A stretch of DNA of 64,000 nucleotides from CAWAHD01 sp963781785 (GCA_963781785.1 CAWAHD010000002.1:4278001-4342000), one strand, 5' to 3'. Shown: positions 1 through 9,313, numbered from the stretch's first letter. A program made the numbers and translations. The notes: generated from the sequence alone by a model not told the origin.

Positions 1-165
1 GCTGCCGATCGAGTCACCTGGCTGCTGGATCCACCGGCGGCCTCGGGGCTGCGGTGATCAGGCGAGTGTTGCGTTAACCATCGATTCACGCGCAGCCCAC
101 GTGGAGACCTTCGGTCGGCCGGAGGGCGGGGTCCGGAGACCCGCGCCCATCAACAATTGTGGTAC

Positions 166-216
166 GTCAGGCTGGAAAGCGTGACCTACTTCAAGACGTC
201 AGGCTGGAAGCCTGAC
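166..216. repeat. REP-like palindromic repeat, two copies
   Basis: The 19-base unit at 198-216 is a perfect palindrome (arms GTCAGGCT and AGCCTGAC around GGA). A degenerate copy begins at 166, and both copies end in the same GACCTAC tail. The pair lies just past the stop of the leuA/phosphatase frame, so it may act as a transcript-end hairpin or be a dispersed repeat of this genome. There is no T-run, so an intrinsic terminator is not supported. Confidence 0.5.
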
Positions 217-226
217 CTACGTCTGG

Positions 227-3154
227 TCAGGAGACCCGTGCGACGATCATGGTGCGGTCGTCGTGAGCCGGATGACCGCTCATGAACTCGTCGACCGTCC
301 TGAGCACGAGGTCGAGCAGTCCCGAGGCTTGAAGCGAGCAGTTTTCCAGGACTTGATCGAGCCGATCCGTGCCGAAGAGCTCTCCTCGAGAATTGGTGGC
401 CTCGGTAATGCCGTCGGTGTAGAAGATGATCTGATCACCGGGCTTGAGCTTTTGCGCATGCTCCTCATACGTTCCGTCGGGCACGATTCCGAGTGGAATG
501 CTGGCTACTTGATCCAGCGAGAGCAGGGTTCCGTCTTCACACCGTTTGACGCGGGGCGGGTTGTGCCCTGCACACGCATAGGTCAGCGTACGATCGCCAG
601 GGTCATAAACGCCGTAGAACGCGGTGATGAAGCTTTCGGTGCGGCCGGTGTAGAGGGTCGCCAGATGGCTGTTGAGGTATTCGAGAACCCTGGCAGGCGG
701 CATGGGAGGGCCGGGGTGGGTGTGGGCGATGCAGTGAGTGACCGCCATCAAGACAGCCGCGGGAGTGCCGTGCCCGCTCACGTCGGCGATGAAGATGCCC
801 CACTTGTTGAGGGGAAGCGGGAAGAAGTCGTAGTAGTCGCCTCCCGCTTGCCGCGACGGTTGGTAGAAGGTGGCGAGGTCGAGCGTGGGAATCGTCGGCA
901 GCCGAGACGGCAGGAGCGACCGTTGAATCTCGCCGACGGCCTTGAACTCGCGGTCGAGTGCCTCGTAGGCTCCCTTCAATTCATCGGAGAGCAGGAGGAA
1001 GCTGGTCGCTCGTCCGAACAAGTTGCTCAACCAGACCAGCTCGGGAATCTCTTCGCCGGGAAAGGCCGCGGGCTTTTTGCGCAGGAGAATCACCATGTTG
1101 AGCGCGACGCCCTGGTCATACACCGGGATGGCCATGAGCGAGCGATGGCCGGCGAGATATGCCGCGGCAGGGTCGTCTTCCGGAACCTCGAAATCGTCAA
1201 TGACTTGCGGTTCGTCCCCGTAGATCAACCGGGCCAGCAGTCCGCCCTCGAAGAGCGGTAGCCGGGACTTCTCCTTCCAGGGGTTGATATTCTCGGGCCA
1301 GACGGTGCTGCGTGTGATGCGGTACTTCGGGGTCGTCAGGCCGCGCCGGCTCAGGGAGAGTCGCTGGTCGTTGGGCCGGATCTGGCTGAGCTTGTCGGCG
1401 TACGCCCGCACCATCTCCTGCGGGTCGGTCTGCAGGCTCATCTCGCGCACCAGCTCGACAATCTGGGCGAGGCGTTTCCGCCAGTCGGCTGTGTCGTGTT
1501 GCGTCGATTCTGGCATCATCCTTTGTCCCTCACGCGCAGCGCCCGGCCGGCCGACGACTTCACGCTTCTCGCCGCGTTCCCTGTGGGTGGCGATGGCGTT
1601 GACCGCGTTGATATAGGCCCGCGCCGAGGCCTCGATGATGTCGGTCGAGGCTGCGCGGCCGCGGAAGGAGCGGTCGTCGCTCTCCACTTCCAGCTCAAGG
1701 GTCACCTCGCCCTGTGCGTCCTTGCCCTGGGTCACGCTACGGACCACGAACTCACGCAGGTTGGCCCGGACACCCGTCACCCGCTCGACGGCCTTGAAGA
1801 TCGCGTCCACCGGACCGTCGCCAATCGCCGCGTCCTGAACAAGTTCTCCGTCGGGTCGCCGGATCGAGACCGTCGCTGTCGGCAGCACCGACAAGCCGGC
1901 CGTGGTGTGCAGTCCGATCAATTGCCAGTGGTCGGGCACGTCTTCGAGATACTTTTCCACGAGGACGATCAGATCTTCGTCGTAAACTTCCTTCTTCTTG
2001 TCGGCCAGGGCCTTGAAGTCGACGAACAAGGTTTCGAGCTGGTCTTCGGTGATGCTGTAGCCCATCTCGGCCACCCGCTCGCGCAAGGCGTGACGGCCCG
2101 AGTGCTTGCCCAGGACCAGGTCGGTCCGCGGCACTCCGACGTCCTCGGGCCGCATGATCTCGTAGGTCGAACGATCCTTGAGCATCCCGTCTTGATGAAT
2201 GCCCGACTCGTGGGCGAAGGCGTTGCGGCCCACGATCGCCTTGTTGCGCTGGACTGCCAGCCCCGTGATCGTCGAGAGCATCCGGCTGGCGGGATACAGC
2301 CGCTCGGTTTTGATGTCCGTCGTGAGGCCATAGTAGTCAAACCGGGTCTTGAGCGCCATCACGACTTCCTCGAGCGCCGCATTGCCGGCTCGTTCGCCGA
2401 TGCCGTTGATCGTGCACTCGACCTGCCGCGCGCCGGCCTCGCAGCCGGCCAGGCTGTTGGCGACTGCCAGCCCCAGATCGTCATGACAGTGGGTGCTGAT
2501 GACCGCTTGCTCGATATTGGGCACGTGCTCCTTGAGAGTGCGGATGACCGTGGCGTATTGCAGCGGAGTGGCATACCCGACGGTGTCGGGGATGTTGACG
2601 GTGGTGGCACCGGCATCGATCGCTGCTTGTACGACCTCGCAGAGGAAGTCAAGCTCGGTCCGCGCGGCGTCTTCCGGGCTGAACTCGACGTCGGCACAAC
2701 AGCTCTTGGCCCGCCGCACACTGTCGACGGCCTTGTCGATGATCTGAGCCTGGCTCATCCGGAGCTTGTGCTCGCGGTGGATGGCCGAAGTCGCCAGGAA
2801 TACGTGGATGCGGGGCTTCTGGGCGAACTGAATCGCCTCCCAGGCGCGATCGATATCACGGTCGTGGCACCGCGCCAGGCCGCATACCGACGAGCCAGTG
2901 ACCTCAGCAGCAATGGCCCGCACGGCTTCAAAGTCACCGACCGAGGCGATCGGGAATCCGGCCTCGATGACGTCAACGCCCAGACCAGCCAGCGCGCGGG
3001 CGATTTCGACCTTCTCGGCGATGTTCATACTCGCGCCCGGCGATTGCTCGCCGTCACGCAGGGTCGTGTCGAAGATCCGCACCCGGTTTGTATCGGACCG
3101 GGCTGGGGGCGACGCGGATGGTTCCGAGTTGGTTGTGCTCATGGATCGGCTCAT
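227..3154 (-). CDS. leuA: 2-isopropylmalate synthase in one frame with a GAF-like/SpoIIE PP2C phosphatase
   Basis: The first part is 2-isopropylmalate synthase, which condenses acetyl-CoA with 2-ketoisovalerate as the committed step of leucine synthesis. The HMGL-like TIM barrel opens with RIFDTTLRDGEQSPGA, holds the metal motif STHCHDDLGLAVANS, and is followed by the LeuA regulatory dimer domain. With no stop the frame continues into a second protein: a GAF-like region, then a SpoIIE/RsbU-type phosphatase with QAGGDYYDFF, ADVSGHG, AGHNPP, FYTDGITEA and DDRTMIVA, i.e. the usual acidic metal ligands. The frame opens further upstream, but the first 49 residues would read through the attenuator, so I start at 3154; 3142 is the alternative. 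An internal ATG-ATG at 1519-1514 with GAGGG upstream could start the phosphatase separately. Whether this is a true fusion or two genes missing a stop codon is undecided. Confidence 0.85.
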   Translation of the reverse strand: MSRSMSTTNSEPSASPPARSDTNRVRIFDTTLRDGEQSPGASMNIAEKVEIARALAGLGVDVIEAGFPIASVGDFEAVRAIAAEVTGSSVCGLARCHDRDIDRAWEAIQFAQKPRIHVFLATSAIHREHKLRMSQAQIIDKAVDSVRRAKSCCADVEFSPEDAARTELDFLCEVVQAAIDAGATTVNIPDTVGYATPLQYATVIRTLKEHVPNIEQAVISTHCHDDLGLAVANSLAGCEAGARQVECTINGIGERAGNAALEEVVMALKTRFDYYGLTTDIKTERLYPASRMLSTITGLAVQRNKAIVGRNAFAHESGIHQDGMLKDRSTYEIMRPEDVGVPRTDLVLGKHSGRHALRERVAEMGYSITEDQLETLFVDFKALADKKKEVYDEDLIVLVEKYLEDVPDHWQLIGLHTTAGLSVLPTATVSIRRPDGELVQDAAIGDGPVDAIFKAVERVTGVRANLREFVVRSVTQGKDAQGEVTLELEVESDDRSFRGRAASTDIIEASARAYINAVNAIATHRERGEKREVVGRPGAAREGQRMMPESTQHDTADWRKRLAQIVELVREMSLQTDPQEMVRAYADKLSQIRPNDQRLSLSRRGLTTPKYRITRSTVWPENINPWKEKSRLPLFEGGLLARLIYGDEPQVIDDFEVPEDDPAAAYLAGHRSLMAIPVYDQGVALNMVILLRKKPAAFPGEEIPELVWLSNLFGRATSFLLLSDELKGAYEALDREFKAVGEIQRSLLPSRLPTIPTLDLATFYQPSRQAGGDYYDFFPLPLNKWGIFIADVSGHGTPAAVLMAVTHCIAHTHPGPPMPPARVLEYLNSHLATLYTGRTESFITAFYGVYDPGDRTLTYACAGHNPPRVKRCEDGTLLSLDQVASIPLGIVPDGTYEEHAQKLKPGDQIIFYTDGITEATNSRGELFGTDRLDQVLENCSLQASGLLDLVLRTVDEFMSGHPAHDDRTMIVARVS

Positions 3155-3181
3155 TTCCTGGAAGATTGATTCGTGTATTCC

Positions 3182-3228
3182 AAAAAGAAGCCCCGAGATC
3201 CACCTGGGAGGGCGGGTCTCGGGGCTTC
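3182..3228 (-). terminator. Leucine attenuator, intrinsic terminator in leuA leader
   Basis: On the minus strand a perfect 12-bp stem (GAAGCCCCGAGA at 3228-3217 with TCTCGGGGCTTC at 3198-3187) encloses an 18-base loop and is followed at once by TTTTT (3186-3182). This is a textbook Rho-independent terminator. It lies between the Leu-rich leader peptide and the leuA start, so it should stop transcription before leuA when leucyl-tRNA is plentiful. Confidence 0.9.
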
Positions 3229-3262
3229 GTTGGCTGCGTGCAGTGCGGAGTCGACGAACCCT
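3221..3262 (-). promoter_or_regulatory. Candidate antiterminator of the leu attenuator
   Basis: In the transcript AGGGUUCGU (3262-3254), which overlaps the leader stop codon, can pair with ACGAAgCCCC (3230-3221): five plus three base pairs with one bulged G. The second segment contains the base of the terminator 5' arm, so the two structures exclude each other. A ribosome stalled on the Leu codons upstream leaves the first segment free; one that reaches the stop codon covers it. The pairing is read by eye and no folding energy was computed. Confidence 0.6.
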
Positions 3263-3341
3263 AAGAAACCCTCCTCGCCCGGCCGATCCGGCCAAGGCCA
3301 AGGTCTAGAATCAGTCTAAGGTTCGCCGCGAACAATCGCAT
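3261..3341 (-). CDS. leuL: leu operon leader peptide
   Basis: A 26-codon reading frame starts with ATG at 3341-3339, has a GGTGGAG ribosome site 9 bases upstream, and ends with TAG at 3263-3261. It holds six leucines, at residues 3, 8, 10, 12, 14 and 16, five of them in a nine-residue stretch with one Ile, using the codons ttg, ctt, ctg, cta, ctt and ctt. It lies downstream of a sigma70-like promoter and 32 bases before a strong terminator, the exact layout of an amino-acid attenuator. The product is expected to have no function beyond sensing charged tRNA-Leu. Such a short peptide could arise by chance, but peptide, promoter, terminator and leuA together are convincing. Confidence 0.85.
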   Translation of the reverse strand: MRLFAANLRLILDLGLGRIGRARRVS

Positions 3342-3380
3342 CACGGTGGTCTCCACCAAACAGGTCGTCTTTGAATACAT

Positions 3381-3410
3381 ATCATAGAGCCTCGGACCCC
3401 GGGCGGTCAA
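3381..3410 (-). promoter_or_regulatory. sigma70-like promoter of the leuA locus
   Basis: On the minus strand TTGACC (3410-3405) and TATGAT (3386-3381) are 18 bases apart, close to the sigma70 consensus. Transcription should begin near 3375, about 35 bases before the leader peptide ATG. Confidence 0.7.
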
Positions 3411-3515
3411 CGACGGACTCTTCGCAAAAAATCGCCCCGCTGCGCGCGGTCGCCGCTGTCTGGTGCAGTTAACATGAGGGACAAGCGAACTACCGGCAGT
3501 TGCGAGGCAAGTAAC

Positions 3516-6500
3516 ATGGCGAGCGAGCACCGATTTCTGCGGCAGATCGATCGCCTGTTCCGGCAAGGCACGATGGCGGGACTGAACGAGCGGGATCTGA
3601 TCGAGCGGTTGACAACTCAGCACGATCCCGAGCCACTCTCGGTTCTCGTCGAGCGGCACGGTCCCATGGTGCTGGGGGTCTGCCGGCGGGTACTGGCGAA
3701 CCCGCACGACGTCGAGGATGCGTTTCAGGCGACTTTCCTCATCCTCGTGCGTAAGGCAGACGGTCTCCGCGACCATCATCGATTGGGATCATGGCTCTAC
3801 AGCGTCGCCTATCGGGTCGCGACGCGGGCACGGGCCGACGTGTCCCGGCGCAGGGAATTGGAGCAGCGAGGTGCCCGGTTCGAATGGGACACCCAGGACC
3901 CGGCGCCCGAGTGCGCGTTGTGGCATGCCGAAGTGGGACTGGTCGTTGACCAGGAACTCGCCCGGCTGCCGGCATCCGACCGCGCGGTCATCGTGGCGTG
4001 TGACCTGGAGGGACAGGCTCAAGAACAGGCAGCGCGGCGGCTGGGCTTGAGCGAGGGAGCACTGCGGGGCCGGCTGGCCAGAGCGCGCCGCAAACTACGC
4101 GAGCGGCTGATCGAGCGTGGAGTCGCGCCGTCTTCTCTGCCCGTGGCGGCCCCTCTGCTCAGCGACGGGCTGACGCCGAGCGTACCGCCCGCACTCCTTG
4201 AAGCAACGACTCGTGCCGCGGCGGCTTCGCTACTGGCGGGCCGTGCGGCGCCCTCGGCAACGACCATCGTGTCCGTTTCCGTTGCAAACCTGGTGCAAGG
4301 TGTCATCCGGGCCATGAACCTGGCCAGGATCACTTCGCTGACCGCGGCCGTCGTGCTCGCCGCCGCCGGATTGCTGCTCTTGGGGGGTCTCGTGCAAGCC
4401 CGAATTGCGGGTGTCGCCGACACGCAAACTCCACCGGGGGCGACCCAGACCGCCAGAGCCGAGGCCGAACCGGCACCCGCCGCGCAGAAGCCGGGGCTGG
4501 CGACTCTGGAATTTCGCACCGTGCGCCAGGCGGATAAGCAACCGATAGCCGGAGTGGCCATCCAAGTCTCGTACTCCTTTCAAAACTCGTGGCATCAGAT
4601 CAAGCAGACAACCGACGCGCAAGGCCGCTCTCGGTTCGCGCTGCCCGAGGGTCTGTCGAGCCTCCGCGTCTCGTCTGGTAAGGATGGTTTCGCTCTCGCA
4701 GAGCACTCGTGGAACGAAAAGGAAATTCGCCAGGGCCTTCCGCCGGCATTCACGCAGGAGCTCGAGCCAGGGCTGCCGATCGGAGGCTTCGTCAAGGACG
4801 AAGCAGGTCAGCCTGTGCCGCGGGCCGAGGTAACGGTCGCGATCGCCCCGGCGAAAAAGGACGACCCGGACGTCGATGTGCCCGCGCGGGGAAATATGAG
4901 CATCTACGCCGCCTTTCCTTCTTGGACCGTCAAGACCGACGATGCGGGCCGCTGGCGATGCTCGATCCTGCCGGACCGCGCCGAAGAGCGCGCTCGGCTG
5001 TGGTTTTGGGTGGAGCATCCTGATCATGTCAGCGATACTGGCGGGTACTCGCGGCGGCTGTCGCTCAAGACTGCACGCGCGATGACCGGCACCCTCCTGA
5101 TGCGACGCGGCATTCGAGCTTCCGGTCAAGTGCACGATGGCAAAGGCCGCTTCGTCTCGGACGCCACCGTGATTCTGGCGTACTCGGGAAGCACTGGCAA
5201 CTGCCTGCGCACCACGACCGACGCGGCCGGGCAGTTCATCTTTCCTCACGCTGACGATGCCTCGCCGTTGGGCCGCTTCAGCGTGAGCGCCCAAGCCGAC
5301 GGGTTTTCACCGGCGTGGCAAATGGTCGTTCCCACGGGAGATATCCCCCTGATCGATTTTGCGCTGGCACCTGGGAAGACGTTCCGGGGGCGAGTGGTCG
5401 ACGGCAAGGGCCGGCCAGTGGCGGGCGCCCAGGTCGAGCCGAAGTGGCAGGAATGCTACTTCCTCGACTGGAAAGCGACGACCGACGAGGACGGGCGATT
5501 TGTGTGGCTGAGCGCACCGGCTGAAGGCGAGATCGAGTTTCAAGTCAGAAAGGACGGATTTCTCTTCTCCTCCGGACAGCGGATCGCGGCGCGCGCCGGC
5601 GACGTGACGATCACGATTCATCCGCAGATCCGGGTACACGGCTCCGTGGTGGACGCGGAGACCGGCCGGCCGATCCCTGAATTTCGGGTCGTCGACGGGC
5701 AGGCAGTGGGCAACAGGATTGTGTGGGGCCGGCGCGGTACGGCTGCGCATGATGGGCGTTTCGACGTCTCGCCGTTTCATCTGGACCGGCCAGGGATCGC
5801 CTTGTTCGTCCAGATCGTGGCCGATGGGTATCTGCCGGCGAGCTCGCGGGCGATCGTCCCCGGCGAGAGCAACGTGGCTCTTGATTTCAAGCTCAAGAAA
5901 GGGGCCGGTCTGGCGGGGACCGTCAAGCTGCCGGACGGCGCGCGCACGGTCGGGGCCGACGTCTATCTGAACAGTCCCAAGTATGGGTTTCCACTCGAGA
6001 ACAACCGGCAGCATTTTGCCGCGCTGGGGTCGAACTGGCTCAAGACCAACGATCAAGGTGTTTTCGCGTTTCCGGCACAAGATGAGCCATTCGGGGTAAT
6101 CGTCGTGCATTCGAAGGGAGTCGCACAAAAATCGGCCGGGGAGCTGGCGAAGTCGAGCGAGCTGATTCTGGAGCCGTACGGCCGGGTGGAGGGGGATTTG
6201 CGGATCGGCGGAGAGCCGGGGGTGAAGCAGGCGATCAGGCTGCGGCTCGATCGGTCGGCTTATGCGCGAGACCATTTGTTTCAATTCTTCGATTACACGG
6301 CGGTCACCGATCGAAAGGGTCATTTCTCAATCGAGGATGTCATGCCGGGAGAGGCGGTTGTGAGCCGGAGCGTTTCTCTTCCCGGGGCGGGACAGGTTGC
6401 GCTCAACGCGGCGCCGCCCGTCGACGTGAAACCGGGGCAGACCGTCCGGGTCGAGATCGGAGGCCATGGGCGCCCGGTGACCGGCAAGGTCACGGTGCCC

Positions 6501-7343
6501 GCCACGGCCAGGAAGATCGATCTCGGGACGGCCACGGGGCTGGTTCGTCTCAAACGACCCGCCATGCCGCGGCCCGAGGGTTTCATGAGCTGGGACCAGG
6601 AGACGCGCTTTGCCTATTCGAAGAAGCGGTATCTCTCGGCCGAAGGCAAAGCCTATCGCCGGGCCGGCCGGCTGTTTCAGTTTTCGATCAACACGGACGG
6701 CAGTTTCCGCATCGACGACGTGCCGGGCGGCTCTTACGAGCTGACGATCTTCGCGCGGAATGCCCCCGGGTTTCAGGGCGTGGCCGCGGGGGGAATCCAG
6801 GTGCAGGGAACCCTCGAGCGCGAGGTGACTGTCGAGCCGGCCTTGGGGGGCCGGAGCGATGAACCGCTTGACCTTGGGTCGCTAGACCTGGAGCTGAAAA
6901 TCGAGAGTCACCGCCAACTGGCTGTTGGTGAGCCGGTGCCGGCGTTCGAAGTCAAGACGCTCGACGGCAAGCCACTGCGCCTGGGCGAATTCCGAGGCAA
7001 ATTCGTGCTTCTGGATTTCTGGGCCACCTGGTGCGGCCCCTGCCTGGAACAAGAGCCGCACCTTCAGGCCGTCTTCGACGCATTTGACAAAGACGGCCGG
7101 TTTGTCATGATCAGCCTGAGCCTGGATGATCAGGCCGAGACCGCCAAGGCCTACGCGGCCAAACACGGCCTGAAGTGGGCGCAGGGCTTTCTGGGCCAGG
7201 CCGCGAAGGTCACCGATCAATACGGCGTCACGTCGATTCCCCAGATCATGCTGGTCGGCCCCGATGGTAAGCTCGTCACCGCGAATCTGAGCGGCCTCGG
7301 CATCAAGGCGGCAGTGAGCCAGGCACTGAAGCGGCAAAACTGA
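3516..7343 (+). CDS. ECF sigma factor fused through a membrane segment to carboxypeptidase-regulatory repeats and a TlpA-type thioredoxin
   Basis: This 1275-residue protein starts at 3516, where GAGG lies 8 bases upstream; an earlier ATG at 3474 has no ribosome site. Residues ~40-105 are sigma region 2 (VEDAFQATFLILVRKA) and ~140-200 are region 4 (ARRLGLSEGALRGRLARARR). One hydrophobic segment follows at ~275-293. Most of the rest, presumed to lie across the membrane, is a series of carboxypeptidase-regulatory/CnaB-like beta domains (repeated VVDGKGRPV- and TDDAGRW-type turns). The last ~130 residues are a TlpA/ResA-like thioredoxin fold with FWATWCGPC (Cys1173 and Cys1176) and a cis-Pro loop, TSIPQ. 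A sigma factor tethered to an outward redox domain suggests direct sensing of periplasmic or envelope redox state. Planctomycete ECF factors with long C-terminal extensions are known; the thioredoxin end is unusual to me. A hairpin follows the gene. Confidence 0.85.
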   Translation: MASEHRFLRQIDRLFRQGTMAGLNERDLIERLTTQHDPEPLSVLVERHGPMVLGVCRRVLANPHDVEDAFQATFLILVRKADGLRDHHRLGSWLYSVAYRVATRARADVSRRRELEQRGARFEWDTQDPAPECALWHAEVGLVVDQELARLPASDRAVIVACDLEGQAQEQAARRLGLSEGALRGRLARARRKLRERLIERGVAPSSLPVAAPLLSDGLTPSVPPALLEATTRAAAASLLAGRAAPSATTIVSVSVANLVQGVIRAMNLARITSLTAAVVLAAAGLLLLGGLVQARIAGVADTQTPPGATQTARAEAEPAPAAQKPGLATLEFRTVRQADKQPIAGVAIQVSYSFQNSWHQIKQTTDAQGRSRFALPEGLSSLRVSSGKDGFALAEHSWNEKEIRQGLPPAFTQELEPGLPIGGFVKDEAGQPVPRAEVTVAIAPAKKDDPDVDVPARGNMSIYAAFPSWTVKTDDAGRWRCSILPDRAEERARLWFWVEHPDHVSDTGGYSRRLSLKTARAMTGTLLMRRGIRASGQVHDGKGRFVSDATVILAYSGSTGNCLRTTTDAAGQFIFPHADDASPLGRFSVSAQADGFSPAWQMVVPTGDIPLIDFALAPGKTFRGRVVDGKGRPVAGAQVEPKWQECYFLDWKATTDEDGRFVWLSAPAEGEIEFQVRKDGFLFSSGQRIAARAGDVTITIHPQIRVHGSVVDAETGRPIPEFRVVDGQAVGNRIVWGRRGTAAHDGRFDVSPFHLDRPGIALFVQIVADGYLPASSRAIVPGESNVALDFKLKKGAGLAGTVKLPDGARTVGADVYLNSPKYGFPLENNRQHFAALGSNWLKTNDQGVFAFPAQDEPFGVIVVHSKGVAQKSAGELAKSSELILEPYGRVEGDLRIGGEPGVKQAIRLRLDRSAYARDHLFQFFDYTAVTDRKGHFSIEDVMPGEAVVSRSVSLPGAGQVALNAAPPVDVKPGQTVRVEIGGHGRPVTGKVTVPATARKIDLGTATGLVRLKRPAMPRPEGFMSWDQETRFAYSKKRYLSAEGKAYRRAGRLFQFSINTDGSFRIDDVPGGSYELTIFARNAPGFQGVAAGGIQVQGTLEREVTVEPALGGRSDEPLDLGSLDLELKIESHRQLAVGEPVPAFEVKTLDGKPLRLGEFRGKFVLLDFWATWCGPCLEQEPHLQAVFDAFDKDGRFVMISLSLDDQAETAKAYAAKHGLKWAQGFLGQAAKVTDQYGVTSIPQIMLVGPDGKLVTANLSGLGIKAAVSQALKRQN

Positions 7344-7366
7344 TCGGCGCGGCGTTGACGCCGATC
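7342..7366 (+). terminator. Hairpin after the ECF-thioredoxin gene
   Basis: A perfect 8-bp stem, GATCGGCG (7342-7349) with CGCCGATC (7359-7366), has a 9-base loop and overlaps the stop codon. The sequence after it is only weakly T-rich (ATTCTTC), so termination strength is uncertain. Confidence 0.5.
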
Positions 7367-7449
7367 ATTCTTCGGTGCCAAAACCATGCCCCTCGTTCAT
7401 TGCAACCATCGTCGGTTCAGGCGGAGACGTGCTGGTGCACGATAACACG

Positions 7450-9236
7450 TCACCTCCCGGCCGGCAGGAGGGGAACGGGGGCAGGAATTCCGACATTGGG
7501 GAGACCGAGCGCTTCCGGTGCCACCCCGGCGTCGATCTGGGCCGCGGCCGCAATCGACGCATCAATTCGGCGGCTGCGCTCCCCGATGTCGTATCTCAAT
7601 CGACCAACCAAACTGTAAAACCCCTCACACCAGTTGGCGATTTTCGCCCAGGCGCTCCGGTTCAGGCCGAATTGAGCCGCGCAGTCGCCCGGATCGATGG
7701 GCTTCTGGGGCCGGTCTTGAGGCCAGCCGAAGGCGTGCCGTGAGCAAAGGACAGAAAGCACCGCCTGCGCGAGGGCGATCTGGCCGCGGAACGAGGGATG
7801 CATGGCGTCTTGAAAGAGAGCGTCGTCGAGAAAGCCGTCACGGCCGATCGCATGAAAGTAAGCCTGTCCGTCAATCAGTGGGCATCCCTGCCGGGTGGCA
7901 ACATCACGGTAGATCTCCTGGAACGCAGTCGGGCATCGCATTGGGTAGCCGTCGTGATCCCGGGCCTTGATGTAATGCAAGTAAGCCTCGTCGCGGGCGC
8001 CAGCTCGTTCGAGCAGTTTTGCCAGGCGATAGTGCGTCTCGGCAAAACTGGGCTCTCGTGCGAGCAGCTCCTGGTATTGCTTCATGCTGGCCGAGGGATC
8101 GGTCGTCTCGAGCCGGCGGGCGGCCAGGAACGCGTCGCGGAACGATTCGCGCATGCGCCGCGGGGTATCGGCGGGCAAGTACGAGCGGTTCGGCTCGAAG
8201 TCCGTATCGTTGGCGGGAGGCAAGATCAAGATCGGCAAGGCACCGAGGTCCCTCGTGTAGACGACGATCTCCTCGAGCCGGCGGCGAAAATCAGCCAGCA
8301 AAGCGGCATATTCCGCGGACGTGTAGACCGGGACGTCCACCAGCTCGCGATCGATCTCCGGCGGCGGTAAAGCGATCCGGCACCTCTCGGCCGACTCGCG
8401 GATCATCCCGCAAAACGGAGACGACCGCTCGACTCGTCCGACGAATCCGTCCCAAACACTCGGTCGCTGGTCAAGGAAGTAATACGGCAGGTCGCGAAAG
8501 GCGAAGAGCCGCGAGAAAAACTCGTTGTGACCGCAGTAAACGATCACGACCTCAGGCCGGCGATTCAGACGGGCCAAGGCCGCGTGTTGCCTTTCGAGCG
8601 TGTCGCCCGAGTTGGCCAGGATTCTCAACCGGAACGTCCGGCCAGGGATCACTTGCTCAAGCTGCCACTTGATGATCTTTCCCAGAGAGAACCATTTCCG
8701 GAACGGAACTCCTTCCGCGCTCGACTCGCCGAGAACGACCAGGTCAATGTCGCGATCGCCGGGTGGGTCCGGGAATTCCGTGGGCAATGTGGGGTTCTCG
8801 AACGGGGGAAATCGCCAGGTCGCTTCACCGCTTGGGTCTTCGGGCTGCCCCCCAACGGGCATGACAGCCTGCCGATGCGCCTGCGCCTGAAAGATCGCGC
8901 TTGCGGCTTCGGCGACGAAGAGCGCGAGGACAACCGAGACGCATCCCAAGAGCCCGCGCGCAGCGGGAGCCAGGGTTTTCCACGGCGAGCGGCGACCAGA
9001 AAGCCGACCAGAAGCACCGGAACGGCCACAGCCGTTAGAAGCACGGTTGCGCCGTAGACGATTTCGACCACGTTGAGAAAGATGAGCTCAGCCTGGAAGA
9101 AGACCCATCCCGGCAGCCGCTTCTTGAACGCAAACCAATCCACGAATAGCAACGGCGAAAGCAGAGCGATCCCGAGCGCCGCGAGCGTCAACTTCCGCGA
9201 TCGGGTCTGGGATTGGGCCCCGTTCTCCCCAGACAT
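7450..9236 (-). pseudogene. Membrane-anchored SGNH/GDSL-type hydrolase, frameshifted
   Basis: The gene reads in two frames. From ATG at 9236 the first ~85 residues hold three hydrophobic segments. The frame then changes by one base near 8985-9000 into the frame of the remaining ~500 residues. The second part has another hydrophobic stretch, then the SGNH blocks: LGESSAEGVP (nucleophile Ser, GES instead of GDS), YCGHNEFF (the Asn/His block) and DAMHPSFRG (the Asp and His of the catalytic dyad). A short TPR-like region (REPSFAETHYRLAKLLERAG) sits between blocks. Such proteins act on acylated or glycosylated envelope substrates, but the substrate here is unknown. The join is smooth at the protein level, so an assembly indel is as likely as a dead gene. 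Confidence 0.65.
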
Positions 9237-9313
9237 TTTTCACTCCCCACTTGAAAGCTCAGAGAACCGCATCATGATAGCCGTATGCAATTCGCAAATC
9301 ACTGGCCTTAACC

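Noticed and set aside
1496..3169. Long plus-strand ORF (557 codons)
   Set aside because: It is the antisense shadow of leuA; the minus strand has clear family motifs and this frame has none.
3261..3779. 172-codon minus-strand ORF including the Leu-rich peptide
   Set aside because: Its upstream part is antisense to the ECF gene and crosses the promoter; only the last 26 codons, with their own ribosome site, are accepted as the leader peptide.
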